From Acetobacter persici JCM 25330 (lineage in GTDB: Bacteria; Pseudomonadota; Alphaproteobacteria; Acetobacterales; Acetobacteraceae), in contig NZ_BAJW01000002.1 in NCBI RefSeq assembly GCF_000613905.1, positions 1 to 64,000 of the forward strand: DNA of 64,000 nt. Direction: 5' to 3'. Position numbers and translations under genes: made by a program. The first letter of the stretch is position 1, and each line of letters starts with the position of its first letter. The notes beneath the pieces are model-generated. The model made no database searches. It saw only the letters and a program-made list of their open reading frames with translations, and was not told where the DNA came from. Positions 54,206 through 62,917 of this stretch are shown piece after piece.

Positions 54206-54249
54206 TTCAGGCCGTTATTTTTGCGGACTAACAGAAGGTCCCTCACTCC

Positions 54250-55575
54250 TTGAGGGGCCATACAGATTCAAGCGGGGAGCGGGCTGGTTTGTTGCAGTCG
54301 GCCGGAGCAAATTCGGGCCGGAGACGCGTCGTCGTCACCGGTATGGGCATGGTGGGTCCTCTGGGCCTCGGTGTCGAAAACGTATGGTCACGTCTGATCG
54401 CAGGGGAAAGCGGGATTGGTCGAATCACGCATTTTGACCCCAGCGATCTGCCTGCGCAGGTTGCCGGACAGGTGCCGGAAGGACCGACTTCTGAAGGAAA
54501 GCTGACGCTTTCTGACTGGGTCTCGGTCAAAGACCAGCGCAAGATGGACCGTTTTATTCATATGGGACTGGTCGCAGCGACTGAAGCTGTGGAGGATTCC
54601 GGCTGGAAACCTCAGACTGAAGAAGAAAAATGCGCCACAGGTGTGATGATTGGCTCGGGCATTGGTGGTCTCCAGACCATTTATGACGCCTCCATCACGG
54701 TGCATGAAGGGCGTGCAAAACGTCTCTCCCCCTTCTTCATTCCATCAGCCCTCATCAATCTTGTCTCCGGGCATGTGTCCATCAAATACGGTTTCCAGGG
54801 GCCTAACCATTCTGTGGTGACAGCCTGTGCAACCGGTGTGCATGCCATTGGTGACGCCGCACGGCTCATCATGTTCGGGGATGCGGATGTGATGGTTGCA
54901 GGTGGTGCGGAAGCTACTGTCTGCCCACTGGGAATTGCCGGGTTCTGCTCCGCTAGAGCGCTTTCAACCGGGTTTAATGCAACACCGGAAAAAGCCTCTC
55001 GCCCGTGGGACAAAGACCGTGACGGTTTTGTCATGGGGGAAGGCTCCGGTGTGGTCGTGCTCGAAGAGTACGAACATGCCAAGGCCCGTGGCGCCAAGAT
55101 CTACGCGGAAATCGTAGGGTATGGCATGTCCGGGGATGCCTACCACATTACGGCACCGGCAGAAGGGCATTACGGGGCATTCCGCGCCATGCGCTCTGCC
55201 CTGAAAAGTGCTGGCGTTACGCCGGCAGATATCGGCTACGTCAACGCCCACGGCACCTCCACAATGGCGGATGACCTTGAGCTTGAAGCTGTCGAGCGTC
55301 TGTTTGGGGATGATGCCCGCACGCTGGCAATGTCTTCCACCAAATCCGCCACCGGGCATCTGCTGGGTGCTGCGGGGGCGATTGAAGCCATTTTCTGCAT
55401 GCTTGCCATCCGTGACAACGTGGCACCTCCCACGCTTAACCTTGATAACCCGTCACGCGAGAGCGTGATTGACCGGGTCGCGCATACAGCGCAGCAGCGG
55501 CAGATTAATGTTGCTCTGTCCAACAGCTTCGGCTTTGGCGGCACAAATGCCAGTCTGGTTGTGCGCGGCGTCTGA
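54250..55575 (+). CDS. fabF: 3-oxoacyl-ACP synthase II
   Basis: Elongating beta-ketoacyl-ACP synthase. Catalytic triad visible: ACATGVHAIGDA (Cys), NAHGTSTMADDLELE (His), SATGHLLGAAGA (His), and C-terminal NSFGFGGTNASLV. The start is uncertain because no ATG lies before the conserved RRRVVVTGMGMVGPLGLG. TTG at 54250 is the outer limit (441 aa). TTG at 54289 or 54292, with a GGGGAG element upstream, would give a more usual length of about 427. Confidence 0.95.
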   Translation: MRGHTDSSGERAGLLQSAGANSGRRRVVVTGMGMVGPLGLGVENVWSRLIAGESGIGRITHFDPSDLPAQVAGQVPEGPTSEGKLTLSDWVSVKDQRKMDRFIHMGLVAATEAVEDSGWKPQTEEEKCATGVMIGSGIGGLQTIYDASITVHEGRAKRLSPFFIPSALINLVSGHVSIKYGFQGPNHSVVTACATGVHAIGDAARLIMFGDADVMVAGGAEATVCPLGIAGFCSARALSTGFNATPEKASRPWDKDRDGFVMGEGSGVVVLEEYEHAKARGAKIYAEIVGYGMSGDAYHITAPAEGHYGAFRAMRSALKSAGVTPADIGYVNAHGTSTMADDLELEAVERLFGDDARTLAMSSTKSATGHLLGAAGAIEAIFCMLAIRDNVAPPTLNLDNPSRESVIDRVAHTAQQRQINVALSNSFGFGGTNASLVVRGV

Positions 55576-55586
55576 TACAGGACGAT

Positions 55587-56582
55587 ATGCGCAGGTTCTT
55601 ATCGGTCGTGTTCCTTCTGCTCCTTCTGGGAGCAGGGGGAACCACCCTTAAAGCATGGTTTGATTATAAAAATCCGGGGCCACTCGCTCAGGAAACCGAT
55701 GTTGTCATTCCGCATGGCGACTATCTCAGCACAATTCATACCTTACAGCAGGCTGGAGTTCTTCACTCGGGGTTCTGGACAGAACGCCTTTCTCTGGTCG
55801 CTGTGCTGCTGACCCGCAAAGATGGCCAGTTGCATGCTGCAGAACTGCATTTCCCGGCCTTTGTCTCCATGCAAGAGGCTTTGCGTATTCTGCGCCACGG
55901 CCGCCCGGTTCTGCACAGGCTGACCATTCCGGAAGGGCTGACAGCGCATCAGATTCAGGCTTTGCTTCAATCCGCGCCTTTTCTGACAGACGATGCCCCG
56001 TTGCCGCCTGAAGGCAGCATCATGCCAGAAACCTATAGTTATTTGCGGAATACCAGCAGGCAGAAGATGCTGGAACGCATGCAGGCCGCCATGACAAAAG
56101 CGGTTCAGACACTGTGGGAGAAACGGACCCCGCTGCCGGAAATTCCTGATGAACAGGCGTTTGTGACGCTGGCTTCTCTGGTGGAAAAAGAAACCGCTCT
56201 TCCTGCTGAGCGGCCACTTGTGGCACGGGTCTTCATCAATCGCCTGCAACAGGGGATGAAGCTGCAAACGGACCCGACGGTGATTTATGCCCTGACGAAC
56301 GGGGCCTCTCCCCTGGGCAGGCCGCTGACACATTCGGACCTTCAGATCACCAGTCCGTATAACACCTACGCCAACGCAGGCCTCCCACCGGGGCCAATCT
56401 GTTCACCCGGCCTCTCCTCGCTGGAGGCCGTGGCGCACCCGGCGAGCGGAACCATGTTGTATTTTGTGGCGAACGGGCAGGGAGGCCATAATTTTGCGGC
56501 CAGCCTCGCTGAACATAATAAAAATGTGCAGATTTTCAGGCAAAAGAAACAGGCGGATCACGTCCTCACGCCCCGGCAATAG
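55587..56582 (+). CDS. mltG: Endolytic murein transglycosylase MltG
   Basis: 331-aa YceG-like protein with an N-terminal membrane anchor (about 4-24). It terminates nascent glycan strands. Motifs seen: SIMPETYSYL, SLVEKETALPAERP (catalytic Glu), VARVFINRL, LQTDPTVIYAL and SPYNTYANAGLPPGPICSPG. It follows fabF by 11 bp, a common order in proteobacteria that links fatty acid and wall synthesis. Confidence 0.95.
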   Translation: MRRFLSVVFLLLLLGAGGTTLKAWFDYKNPGPLAQETDVVIPHGDYLSTIHTLQQAGVLHSGFWTERLSLVAVLLTRKDGQLHAAELHFPAFVSMQEALRILRHGRPVLHRLTIPEGLTAHQIQALLQSAPFLTDDAPLPPEGSIMPETYSYLRNTSRQKMLERMQAAMTKAVQTLWEKRTPLPEIPDEQAFVTLASLVEKETALPAERPLVARVFINRLQQGMKLQTDPTVIYALTNGASPLGRPLTHSDLQITSPYNTYANAGLPPGPICSPGLSSLEAVAHPASGTMLYFVANGQGGHNFAASLAEHNKNVQIFRQKKQADHVLTPRQ

Positions 56583-56611
56583 GGGCACGAGGTAACCGCT
56601 ATAGAAGGTAT

Positions 56612-56634
56612 AAAAGGCGCGATGGCTTCGCGCC
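56612..56634 (-). terminator. Terminator of the SYLF gene (minus strand)
   Basis: Six-bp GC stem GGCGCG (56616-56621) with CGCGCC (56629-56634). Read on the minus strand it is followed by TTTTAT (complement of 56610-56615). It also lies just after mltG on the plus strand. Confidence 0.65.
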
Positions 56635-56641
56635 CTCAGGC

Positions 56642-57493
56642 TCATTTTATCGGAGCCAGATTTTCATGCTTTACGCTGCCCATACTGCCCGAGCCAGTCG
56701 TGCTGACGGCATCGCTGCCGATTGTGTCCGTGTCGGTTGCAGCATTCCGCCGTGCTGAAGTGGTTGTTTTCCCTGTGGTCCCTGTAGAGGGAGCCATTTT
56801 GCCATAACGGGTTAGCACACTGCGTAGCGGGTCAGCCCCCGGATTGTTGACGCGCATGGACACGACGATATCTTCCGGCCCCACGCTCTGGCTGTAATAA
56901 GACCGGTTGGCATCACTGTTAACTGTCAGCTTTGTGCCACCCAGCGCCGCGCCAGCAAAAAGCCCCTGAGATTTCTGCGCGACAAGAATGTCCGTATTGC
57001 TGGCCCCTGCGTTGCCCCGCTCAACATTGCTGCTGAGGGTTGCGAATGAAACACCCGCATTGGCACCAAACTGAAACTGGCTATCCAGCAACGCCTGCAA
57101 CCCACGGTCCGTCATGACAAAAAACATGGCCTGAGAATTCTGCACGCCGAGCTGAATACCAAAGGATGCCGTGCTGAGCGTATAAAATGCCGGATCAGAC
57201 CATGACCCGCGCGCATCACGCGCCAGCAGCAGGCAGCCACCGCCAGCTCCGCCAAAAGCGATAGACATCCGGAAAATGGAGGGACACACCATCACGGCAC
57301 GGGCTTTGCCCAGATTGATGGCGACATTGCTTTGCGCCGTCGCCCCCACAAAAATGTCCTGCACCGTCAACGCGGCCTTATCGACCAGCGTTTGTCCGCT
57401 ATCCGCTGCATGCGCCAGAACGGGCGCGCAACTCAGGGCAGTCGCCATCCCCAAAGCAAGAGAAAAGGAGGAAAAACGGTGAAATGACCGCAT
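56642..57493 (-). CDS. SYLF/Ysc84-domain lipid-binding secreted protein
   Basis: About 283 aa from the ATG at 57493, with GGAG 9 bp upstream. A Sec signal (FSLALGMATALSCAPVLAHA) is followed by a SYLF-type domain: LGKARAVMVCPSIFRMSIAFGGAGGG, YTLSTASFGIQLGVQNSQAMFFVM and SNTDILVAQKSQGLFAGAALGG (key segments). Family members bind phosphoinositides or lipids in eukaryotes; bacterial roles are not well defined. The C-terminus is Thr/Ser-rich and low complexity. Probably periplasmic or outer-membrane associated. Confidence 0.82.
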   Translation of the reverse strand: MRSFHRFSSFSLALGMATALSCAPVLAHAADSGQTLVDKAALTVQDIFVGATAQSNVAINLGKARAVMVCPSIFRMSIAFGGAGGGCLLLARDARGSWSDPAFYTLSTASFGIQLGVQNSQAMFFVMTDRGLQALLDSQFQFGANAGVSFATLSSNVERGNAGASNTDILVAQKSQGLFAGAALGGTKLTVNSDANRSYYSQSVGPEDIVVSMRVNNPGADPLRSVLTRYGKMAPSTGTTGKTTTSARRNAATDTDTIGSDAVSTTGSGSMGSVKHENLAPIK

Positions 57494-57587
57494 TCTGGTC
57501 GTCTCCATTATGGGCCTGAATGAGTGGCCAAGCCTTACGTCTCGTTTGTGGCGGCAGAATGGCCCGAATACCATCCCTCTCCACAGC

Positions 57588-58384
57588 TTAATCGAGAGAA
57601 ATTCCTACGGCAGAGGACAGAGCCTGCGCAATATGCGGGTTTGCTGCAAGAATTGTTGCCGGGCCTGTCAGCCCGCCGTCCCGCAGAAACGGGGAAACAC
57701 ACGCCCCGGCTTCCGCCAGCAGGGGGAGCGCTGCCGCAACATCCCACAGATTAATGACAATTTCGATATAGCCATCAAGACGCCCACATGCGACGTCCGC
57801 CAGCGCCAGCGCACCGGAACCACCAGACCGCGGCATGGCGCCCAGATCCATAATGGCGTCAATTTTTTCCATAAAAACAGATTTTGGAACCCGGTTGCTC
57901 CAGCCCATCTCAATCATGGCGCTGGCAGGGTCCGTTACCGGTGAAGCCTGATCCGCTTCCCATTGAGAAACGCACCGTGACCACGCAGAGCCGTGTAAAC
58001 CTCGCCAAGCGCGGGGGCCTCAATCACACCTGCCACCGGTTCATCCCCGTCCAGCAAGCCCAGAGACACACACCAGCGGTTCCGGCCCCGGGCATAGTTG
58101 GAAGTTCCATCAATCGGATCGACAACCCACCGCAGGCTCCCCGCACGGGCAACGCCTCCTTCTTCCCCCTGAAAGCCATCATCCGGAAAGAGCGCCTGCA
58201 TCCTCTGGGCAATAAAGTTTTCAACAGCGCCATCAGCTTCCGTCAGCCAGTCCTGCGCGGATTTCTGCTTTCCCTCCGGGCCACCCGGAGCAGGCCGCAT
58301 GGACATGGCAAGACGCGCGGCATCCTGCACCACAGCACGGGCGGCTTCCAGACGACAGGCAAGAGCGGGGCTGGGTGAAGGCAT
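57588..58384 (-). CDS. Inositol monophosphatase family protein (apparent frameshift)
   Basis: 265 aa after correction. Metal-binding motifs: GEEGG (about 74-78), VVDPIDGTSNY and INLWDVAAALPLLAEAG. The frame breaks at CC 57947-57948; one more base restores KRIRASPVTDPASAMIEMGWSNRV. IMPase-fold enzymes include SuhB, CysQ and HisN; this one cannot be assigned further. A separate HisN-like gene is at 41.8 kb, so a different substrate is likely. Confidence 0.85.
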
Positions 58385-58498
58385 ACGAAAACGGCTCCAG
58401 TTTCAGATCATTTTACAAAACAGGAGCATATCCTGAAGTCCGGGTGGAGGCGACCACCTTTCTCCTCAGAACAGCACTCGGCCGCCGCCCATATCGGC

Positions 58499-59419
58499 TC
58501 AGGCGTGTTTTTTATAAAGTTCTTTCGGCCAACGCCGATGTAGCCACAGCCAACTTTCCGGTTTACGCCGGATCCAGCTTTCAAGCCGGTCATTTACCTG
58601 TTGAACCAGCAGGCGCAGATCCTCTTTTTTATCGCCAGTATCCGGCAACGCCATCGGTGGCTCCACCACTATCCGTAAACGCGCCGGGCCAAGCCGCTCC
58701 ACGTAGCCGGGAATGACTGCGCACCGGTAGCGAAGCGCCATCGCCGCGAGGGCCGGGGCCGTCATGGCAGGGCGTCCGAAAAATGTGGCTTCAACGCCAT
58801 CATTCATTTTCTGGTCTACCAGCATTCCTAGACGCCCCCCCTTGGAGACATACGCCAGCGCCTCCCGCGCGCCACGAGCGCCCTTGGCAAAAAGAGGCAT
58901 GGGGGTAGGGGCCATAGCCGCATCCCGCAAGTCACGGATCATGCCGTCAATCAGAGGGTTTCCGGCGGCGCGGTAAAAGGAGGCAAAGGGCGTGCCATGC
59001 CGGGCAACACCCGGAGGCAGCATCTCCCAGTTGCCAATATGGCCAGAGACAAACAGGACAGCCCCGCCACGTTTTGCCTGTTCTTGCAGATAGTCGGCCC
59101 CCTGAACTTCAAACCCCGGTCCGCTTGGCGTGTTTTCCTTCAGGCTGGATAAATGCGGAAGTTCCCCGACCGTACGTCCCAGATTTTCCCACACGCCTTT
59201 TACAATACGCGCCCGCTGCACCGCATCAAGCTCAGGTATGGCCAGTTGCAGATTTCTATCTGCTATTTTTGAAACCGGCAGAAGCGGCCCCAGAACCCGG
59301 CAAAGCCCCCCGGCAAAACTGGATGCCCGCGCAGGTCCCATCCTTAAAAACAGATTAAGCAGTCTCTGTGCAGCCCAGGCTTCCAGACGCATCAGCCGCG
59401 TTACAGGAGCCGCACTCAT
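58499..59419 (-). CDS. LpxL/HtrB-like lauroyl (acyl) acyltransferase
   Basis: 306-aa inner-membrane-associated acyltransferase adding a secondary fatty acid to Kdo-lipid A. The HX4E catalytic motif is SGHIGNWE (His127 and Glu132). Other blocks: LVDQKMNDGVEATFFGRPA (acyl-donor/phosphate binding) and the C-terminal WIRRKPESWLWLHRRWP (key residues). It overlaps lpxK by 4 bp and belongs to an lpxL-lpxK-waaA-DUF374 run, consistent with lipid A maturation. Which acyl position it modifies is unknown. Confidence 0.9.
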   Translation of the reverse strand: MSAAPVTRLMRLEAWAAQRLLNLFLRMGPARASSFAGGLCRVLGPLLPVSKIADRNLQLAIPELDAVQRARIVKGVWENLGRTVGELPHLSSLKENTPSGPGFEVQGADYLQEQAKRGGAVLFVSGHIGNWEMLPPGVARHGTPFASFYRAAGNPLIDGMIRDLRDAAMAPTPMPLFAKGARGAREALAYVSKGGRLGMLVDQKMNDGVEATFFGRPAMTAPALAAMALRYRCAVIPGYVERLGPARLRIVVEPPMALPDTGDKKEDLRLLVQQVNDRLESWIRRKPESWLWLHRRWPKELYKKHA

Positions 59420-60405
59420 AGCGCCCTCTGACCCAAAAGCTGATCCAGCAATGCTTCAGGGGCTTGCGGGTCCGACCAGTTCAGCCCGACGCCCACAGTC
59501 ATGAGTTCTTTTCTGAAGGCCAGCGGGAACCGGACCGTGTCCTTTGGCGTCGTGACAAGCTGTGCATCAGCCTGCCGGGCAAGTGTAGCGAGATGCTTCA
59601 TATCTCGCTCTTTATAAAAATAATGATCAGGAAAAGCGAGGCACTGCACGGGCTCAACTCCAGCCCGCCGCAAGCCTTCAAAAAATTTGGAGGGCCGCCC
59701 AAGCCCGGCAAATGCCAGACAGCGCTTGCCTTTGAGGGCGAGCACATCCTGACCGGTTTGCAGGTCAGCCCGCAAAACGTCAGGTAACTGCTCCGCATAC
59801 TGTGTGAGAAAACCAGTTTGGTCTGTGCCGATCAGCAGAACAGCAGACGCTCGTGCCAGAGCCGCAGCGGGGGCCTCCCGCAAAGGGCCGGCTGGCAGAA
59901 CATGCCCATTGCCCAGCCCCACAGCGCCATCCACGATCAGTAATGAGAGATCTTTATACAGACCCGGATTTTGGAAACCATCATCCATAATCAGACAGGA
60001 CGCTCCTGCGGCAACAGCCGCACGGGCAGACGCTGCCCGGTCCCCGCCAACCCATGTCGGGCATTGCTGGGCAAGAAGCAGCGCTTCATCCCCCACATCC
60101 CGTGCAGAATGGCGCGCAAGATCAACCTGCGTCGTTGTTTTAATGCGGCCGCTATACCCCCGGGTGAGCGCATGAACGGCCACCTGCCGCGCCTTTAACC
60201 GGGCAACAAGGTCCAGCACAACTGTCGTCTTGCCAGTGCCACCCGTCGTCAGGTTCCCGCAACACAGAACAGGGACAGAGGCTTTCCACCCTGTTTTTTT
60301 CTGCCGGTTTGCCGCACAGGCGGCCACCAGCGCAGCACAGGGCGCAAGCAGAAAGGGCAATAGTCTCGCCTGAGGGTCTGACCAGAAGCGGGGAGGGCGG
60401 ATCAT
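59416..60405 (-). CDS. lpxK: Tetraacyldisaccharide 4'-kinase
   Basis: Phosphorylates the lipid A disaccharide to lipid IVA. 329 aa with a short N-terminal hydrophobic segment, Walker A GNLTTGGTGKTT (50-61), ALTRGYSGR, DVGDEALLLAQ and the Walker-B-like LIMDDGFQNPGL, then a LPAGPLREA block. Overlaps waaA upstream (4 bp) and the LpxL-like gene downstream (4 bp). Intact. Confidence 0.95.
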   Translation of the reverse strand: MIRPPRFWSDPQARLLPFLLAPCAALVAACAANRQKKTGWKASVPVLCCGNLTTGGTGKTTVVLDLVARLKARQVAVHALTRGYSGRIKTTTQVDLARHSARDVGDEALLLAQQCPTWVGGDRAASARAAVAAGASCLIMDDGFQNPGLYKDLSLLIVDGAVGLGNGHVLPAGPLREAPAAALARASAVLLIGTDQTGFLTQYAEQLPDVLRADLQTGQDVLALKGKRCLAFAGLGRPSKFFEGLRRAGVEPVQCLAFPDHYFYKERDMKHLATLARQADAQLVTTPKDTVRFPLAFRKELMTVGVGLNWSDPQAPEALLDQLLGQRAL

Positions 60406-61717
60406 GCGGGCAGAAGTGCCAGAATTTTATCCGCCAGCTGCTCTGGCAGAGCCATATTAGCGGTCGCAACAGCCTGTGCCTGCTCTGCACAGGCCTTCCG
60501 GCGGGCCGGATTTTCCAGCATAGCACTCACCCAGTCCACAAGGTCTGCTGCCGTAGAAACGGTCACGACGCTCTCACCCAGAATGGCAAATGCCTCCTGA
60601 AAATTCTGAATACGGGGGCCGGTTGCCAGCGCACATCCCAGCCGGGCGGGTTCAAAAGGATTATGCCCGCCGCCGCCTGTCCTGACATCCGGCAGACTGT
60701 TCCCGATGAAAGCAAAGTCCGCCAACCGGTAAAATAGCCCTAATTCACCAAGCGTATCACACACCCAGACTGCGTCCGTTCGGGCCGGAACCTGCCCCTG
60801 CGCCCTGCGGGGAGCGCCTCCAAAAAGCGCACTGATTGCCGCACCCCGCTCCGGATGGCGCGGGACAATAATGGTCAGAAGGGATGGAAAACGTGCCTGT
60901 AAAATCTGGAGGACCGGCCGCAACGCATATTCTTCACCCTCATGGGTGGACGCCGCCAGAAAAACGGGGCGTCCGGCAAGCTGCTGCTGCACGGATTGCA
61001 GTGCCACCTGATCCACAGGCAAGGGCGGGGCTGCTGTTTTAAGGTCGCCAGTTATGGCCAGAGATCTTGCTCCAAGCTGCTGGAAATGCTGAGCATCCGC
61101 GTCAGATCGCGCGGCAATCCAGGCAAACCGCTCCAGCATCCGCCGTGTGACAGGACGAAACCTGCGCCAGTTTTTAAAAGAGCGCTCTGACATCCGTCCA
61201 TTAACAAGCGCCACAGGAATATTCTGCTGGTGACACAGGCCAATCAGGTTCGGCCAGAGTTCACTTTCCGTGAAAACCACGGCCTGCGGTTGCCAGTTCG
61301 CCAGAAACCGTCGGCCCCAGCGCGGCACGTCAAGCGGCACAAACTGATGCACAAGCCGCGGATGCGTCAGACGTTGCTGCAACAGGCGAGCGGCTGTCAC
61401 CGTTCCGGTTGTCAGCAGCACCGTGACGGTTATTTTTTTCTCCAGACACCGCTGCACGAGAGGCAAAATAGAAACAAGTTCCCCCACGCTGGCCGCATGG
61501 AACCAGATCAGCGGACCTATTGGGCGAGCCTGTGAGGCAAAGCCCATTTTTTCCCGTACCCTGTCTGGCAGTTCCTTCCCGCGCACCTGCCGCCAGCGCA
61601 GCAAAAAAGGCAGGGCAGGGGCCAGCCCCGTCGCAACCCAGTGCCAGACCCGGGAGGGTTGAAGAGACAGAGGCGCAAGCCAGATTTTCTCTTTCTGGCG
61701 TCCGATGATCCACCCAT
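60402..61717 (-). CDS. waaA: 3-deoxy-D-manno-octulosonic acid transferase (apparent frameshift at N-terminus)
   Basis: GT-B type glycosyltransferase attaching Kdo to lipid IVA. Motifs seen: LIWFHAASVGELVSILPL, LLTTGTVTAARL, FTESELWPNLI, VPRHPERGA and GGHNPFEPARLG. The body starts in one frame only at residue 12 or so. The ATG at 61717 lies in another frame and is linked by one A missing in the AAAA run (plus strand TTTT 61685-61688), giving MGGSSDARKRKIWLAPLS and 438 aa. In the uncorrected frame no start codon lies near the conserved N-terminus. Confidence 0.9.
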
Positions 61718-61729
61718 GGCTGCTCAGCT

Positions 61730-62411
61730 TCAGCCATAACCTGCGTGATAGCCTCGGCAAGAAGACGATCCGCACTCTGCTCCGCCTGAAGCTCTTTATC
61801 CCGCGCAAGAGTAAGAGGGGCACCGCAGACAAAATGCCCGCGCCCGAAGGGCAGCGGTAAAATCATCTTGTCCCATGAGTTCAGACGGAACCCCCGGCAC
61901 GTCGCACCGACGGGTATAATCGGTTTTTTAACAAGGGCAGCCAGTGCCGTAGCACCTTGCTGGGCCTCTCGGCGCGGGCCCTGGGCCCATCTGGCGTAAT
62001 GGCGACAATGCCACCATGCCGCAATCTGGACCGCAGGCCCCGTAAAGCCGCTGCTCCACCCTTGTTTTTGCCGCGTGTGTCCGATGATCCGGCAATAGAC
62101 CAGATTCGCCATTTCCCGACGATATCCGCAATCAGCCGCCCATCCCGGTTCCGGCTGATCAGCACATGCAGGCGCATGGACGGGTTTTGCGGCTCCGCCC
62201 ACCACCACAGGGCAGGTGTGAGAGGCAGGACCTCATGCCAGAAAGCCACAACAGCCGTGCGGCCATCCTCACACGTGAGAAACCTGCGCGCCTCCGGGTC
62301 GATACTGAAAGTCCAGCGCGTTGTGCGCAGGGTGAAACCCAGATAACCCCGGATTGTGCTGATAAGGAATTTTCGAAAAAACGGCCCGGCGGAGAACGAA
62401 AGACGCGGCAC
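61730..62411 (-). CDS. DUF374 lysophospholipid-acyltransferase-like protein (frameshifts; 3' end uncertain)
   Basis: About 227 aa starting with GTG at 62411 (GGGAG upstream). A cytosolic-side acyltransferase-like family with WHEVLPLTPALW, HVLISRNRDGRLIADI, and ITPDGPQGPRREAQQG. The last segment appears only after restoring one base near 61983-61985. The 3' end is not clear: a second missing base near 61740 would end it at the TGA at 61730-61732, 12 bp before the waaA start. Without it, the frame runs far into waaA. Neighbour of waaA and lpxK, so a role in lipid A or envelope lipid synthesis is likely. Confidence 0.75.
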
Positions 62412-62429
62412 AGCGCCCGTTCTCCCGCG

Positions 62430-62917
62430 CTATGCCAGCCTCCGCCTGAGAGCAAAGCCTTCTGGCTGCTCATCCAGAACAGATGCTGATACGCCACCGT
62501 AAATGCCTCATGCGCCTTCCGCCAGACAGCAGGATCAGCTTCATCCGGCAGGACAACCGTCGTTACCCCACAACGGAGCAGAAATTCATACTGGTCCGGC
62601 AGAATATGCCCGCCAGCGCGAATTTCACCTTTAAAACCAAGATGCTCCCGCAATGCGCGCGCCTGCGTGAAAGGCCGACCATCCCGAAAGACCGGAAAGG
62701 TCAGCACAACAACATCCAGCCGGGGCAAGGCATCGCGCAGAGTCTCAGCCTCATCGGCGGAACCCAGCACCACACCCAGCCGCGCATCATCATTGCGGCC
62801 AAGTCCTTCAGAAAGACGGGCCAGCGGCACCAGAACATCGCCTGCCGGAAGAGGCTCACCCTCAACGGCAGTCTTCCACGTGTCCTGAATAATATGGCCG
62901 TTTTCAAGCAGGGGCAT
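62430..62917 (-). CDS. DUF934 protein (apparent frameshift)
   Basis: 162 aa after correction. DUF934 proteins accompany assimilatory sulfite reductase genes, with a proposed but unproven auxiliary role. Recognisable blocks: PLARLSEGLGRNDDARLGVVLG, FPVFRDGRPFTQARALREHLGF, GHILPDQYEFLLRCG. One T is missing near 62483; restoring it gives VAYQHSVLDEQPEGFALRRRLA and a stop at 62430. Its start overlaps the sulfite reductase gene by 14 bp. Confidence 0.83.

Noticed and set aside
61330-62208. A 292-codon minus-strand frame spanning DUF374 and waaA
   Set aside because: Only its middle part is real DUF374 sequence; both ends are wrong-frame translation created by missing bases.
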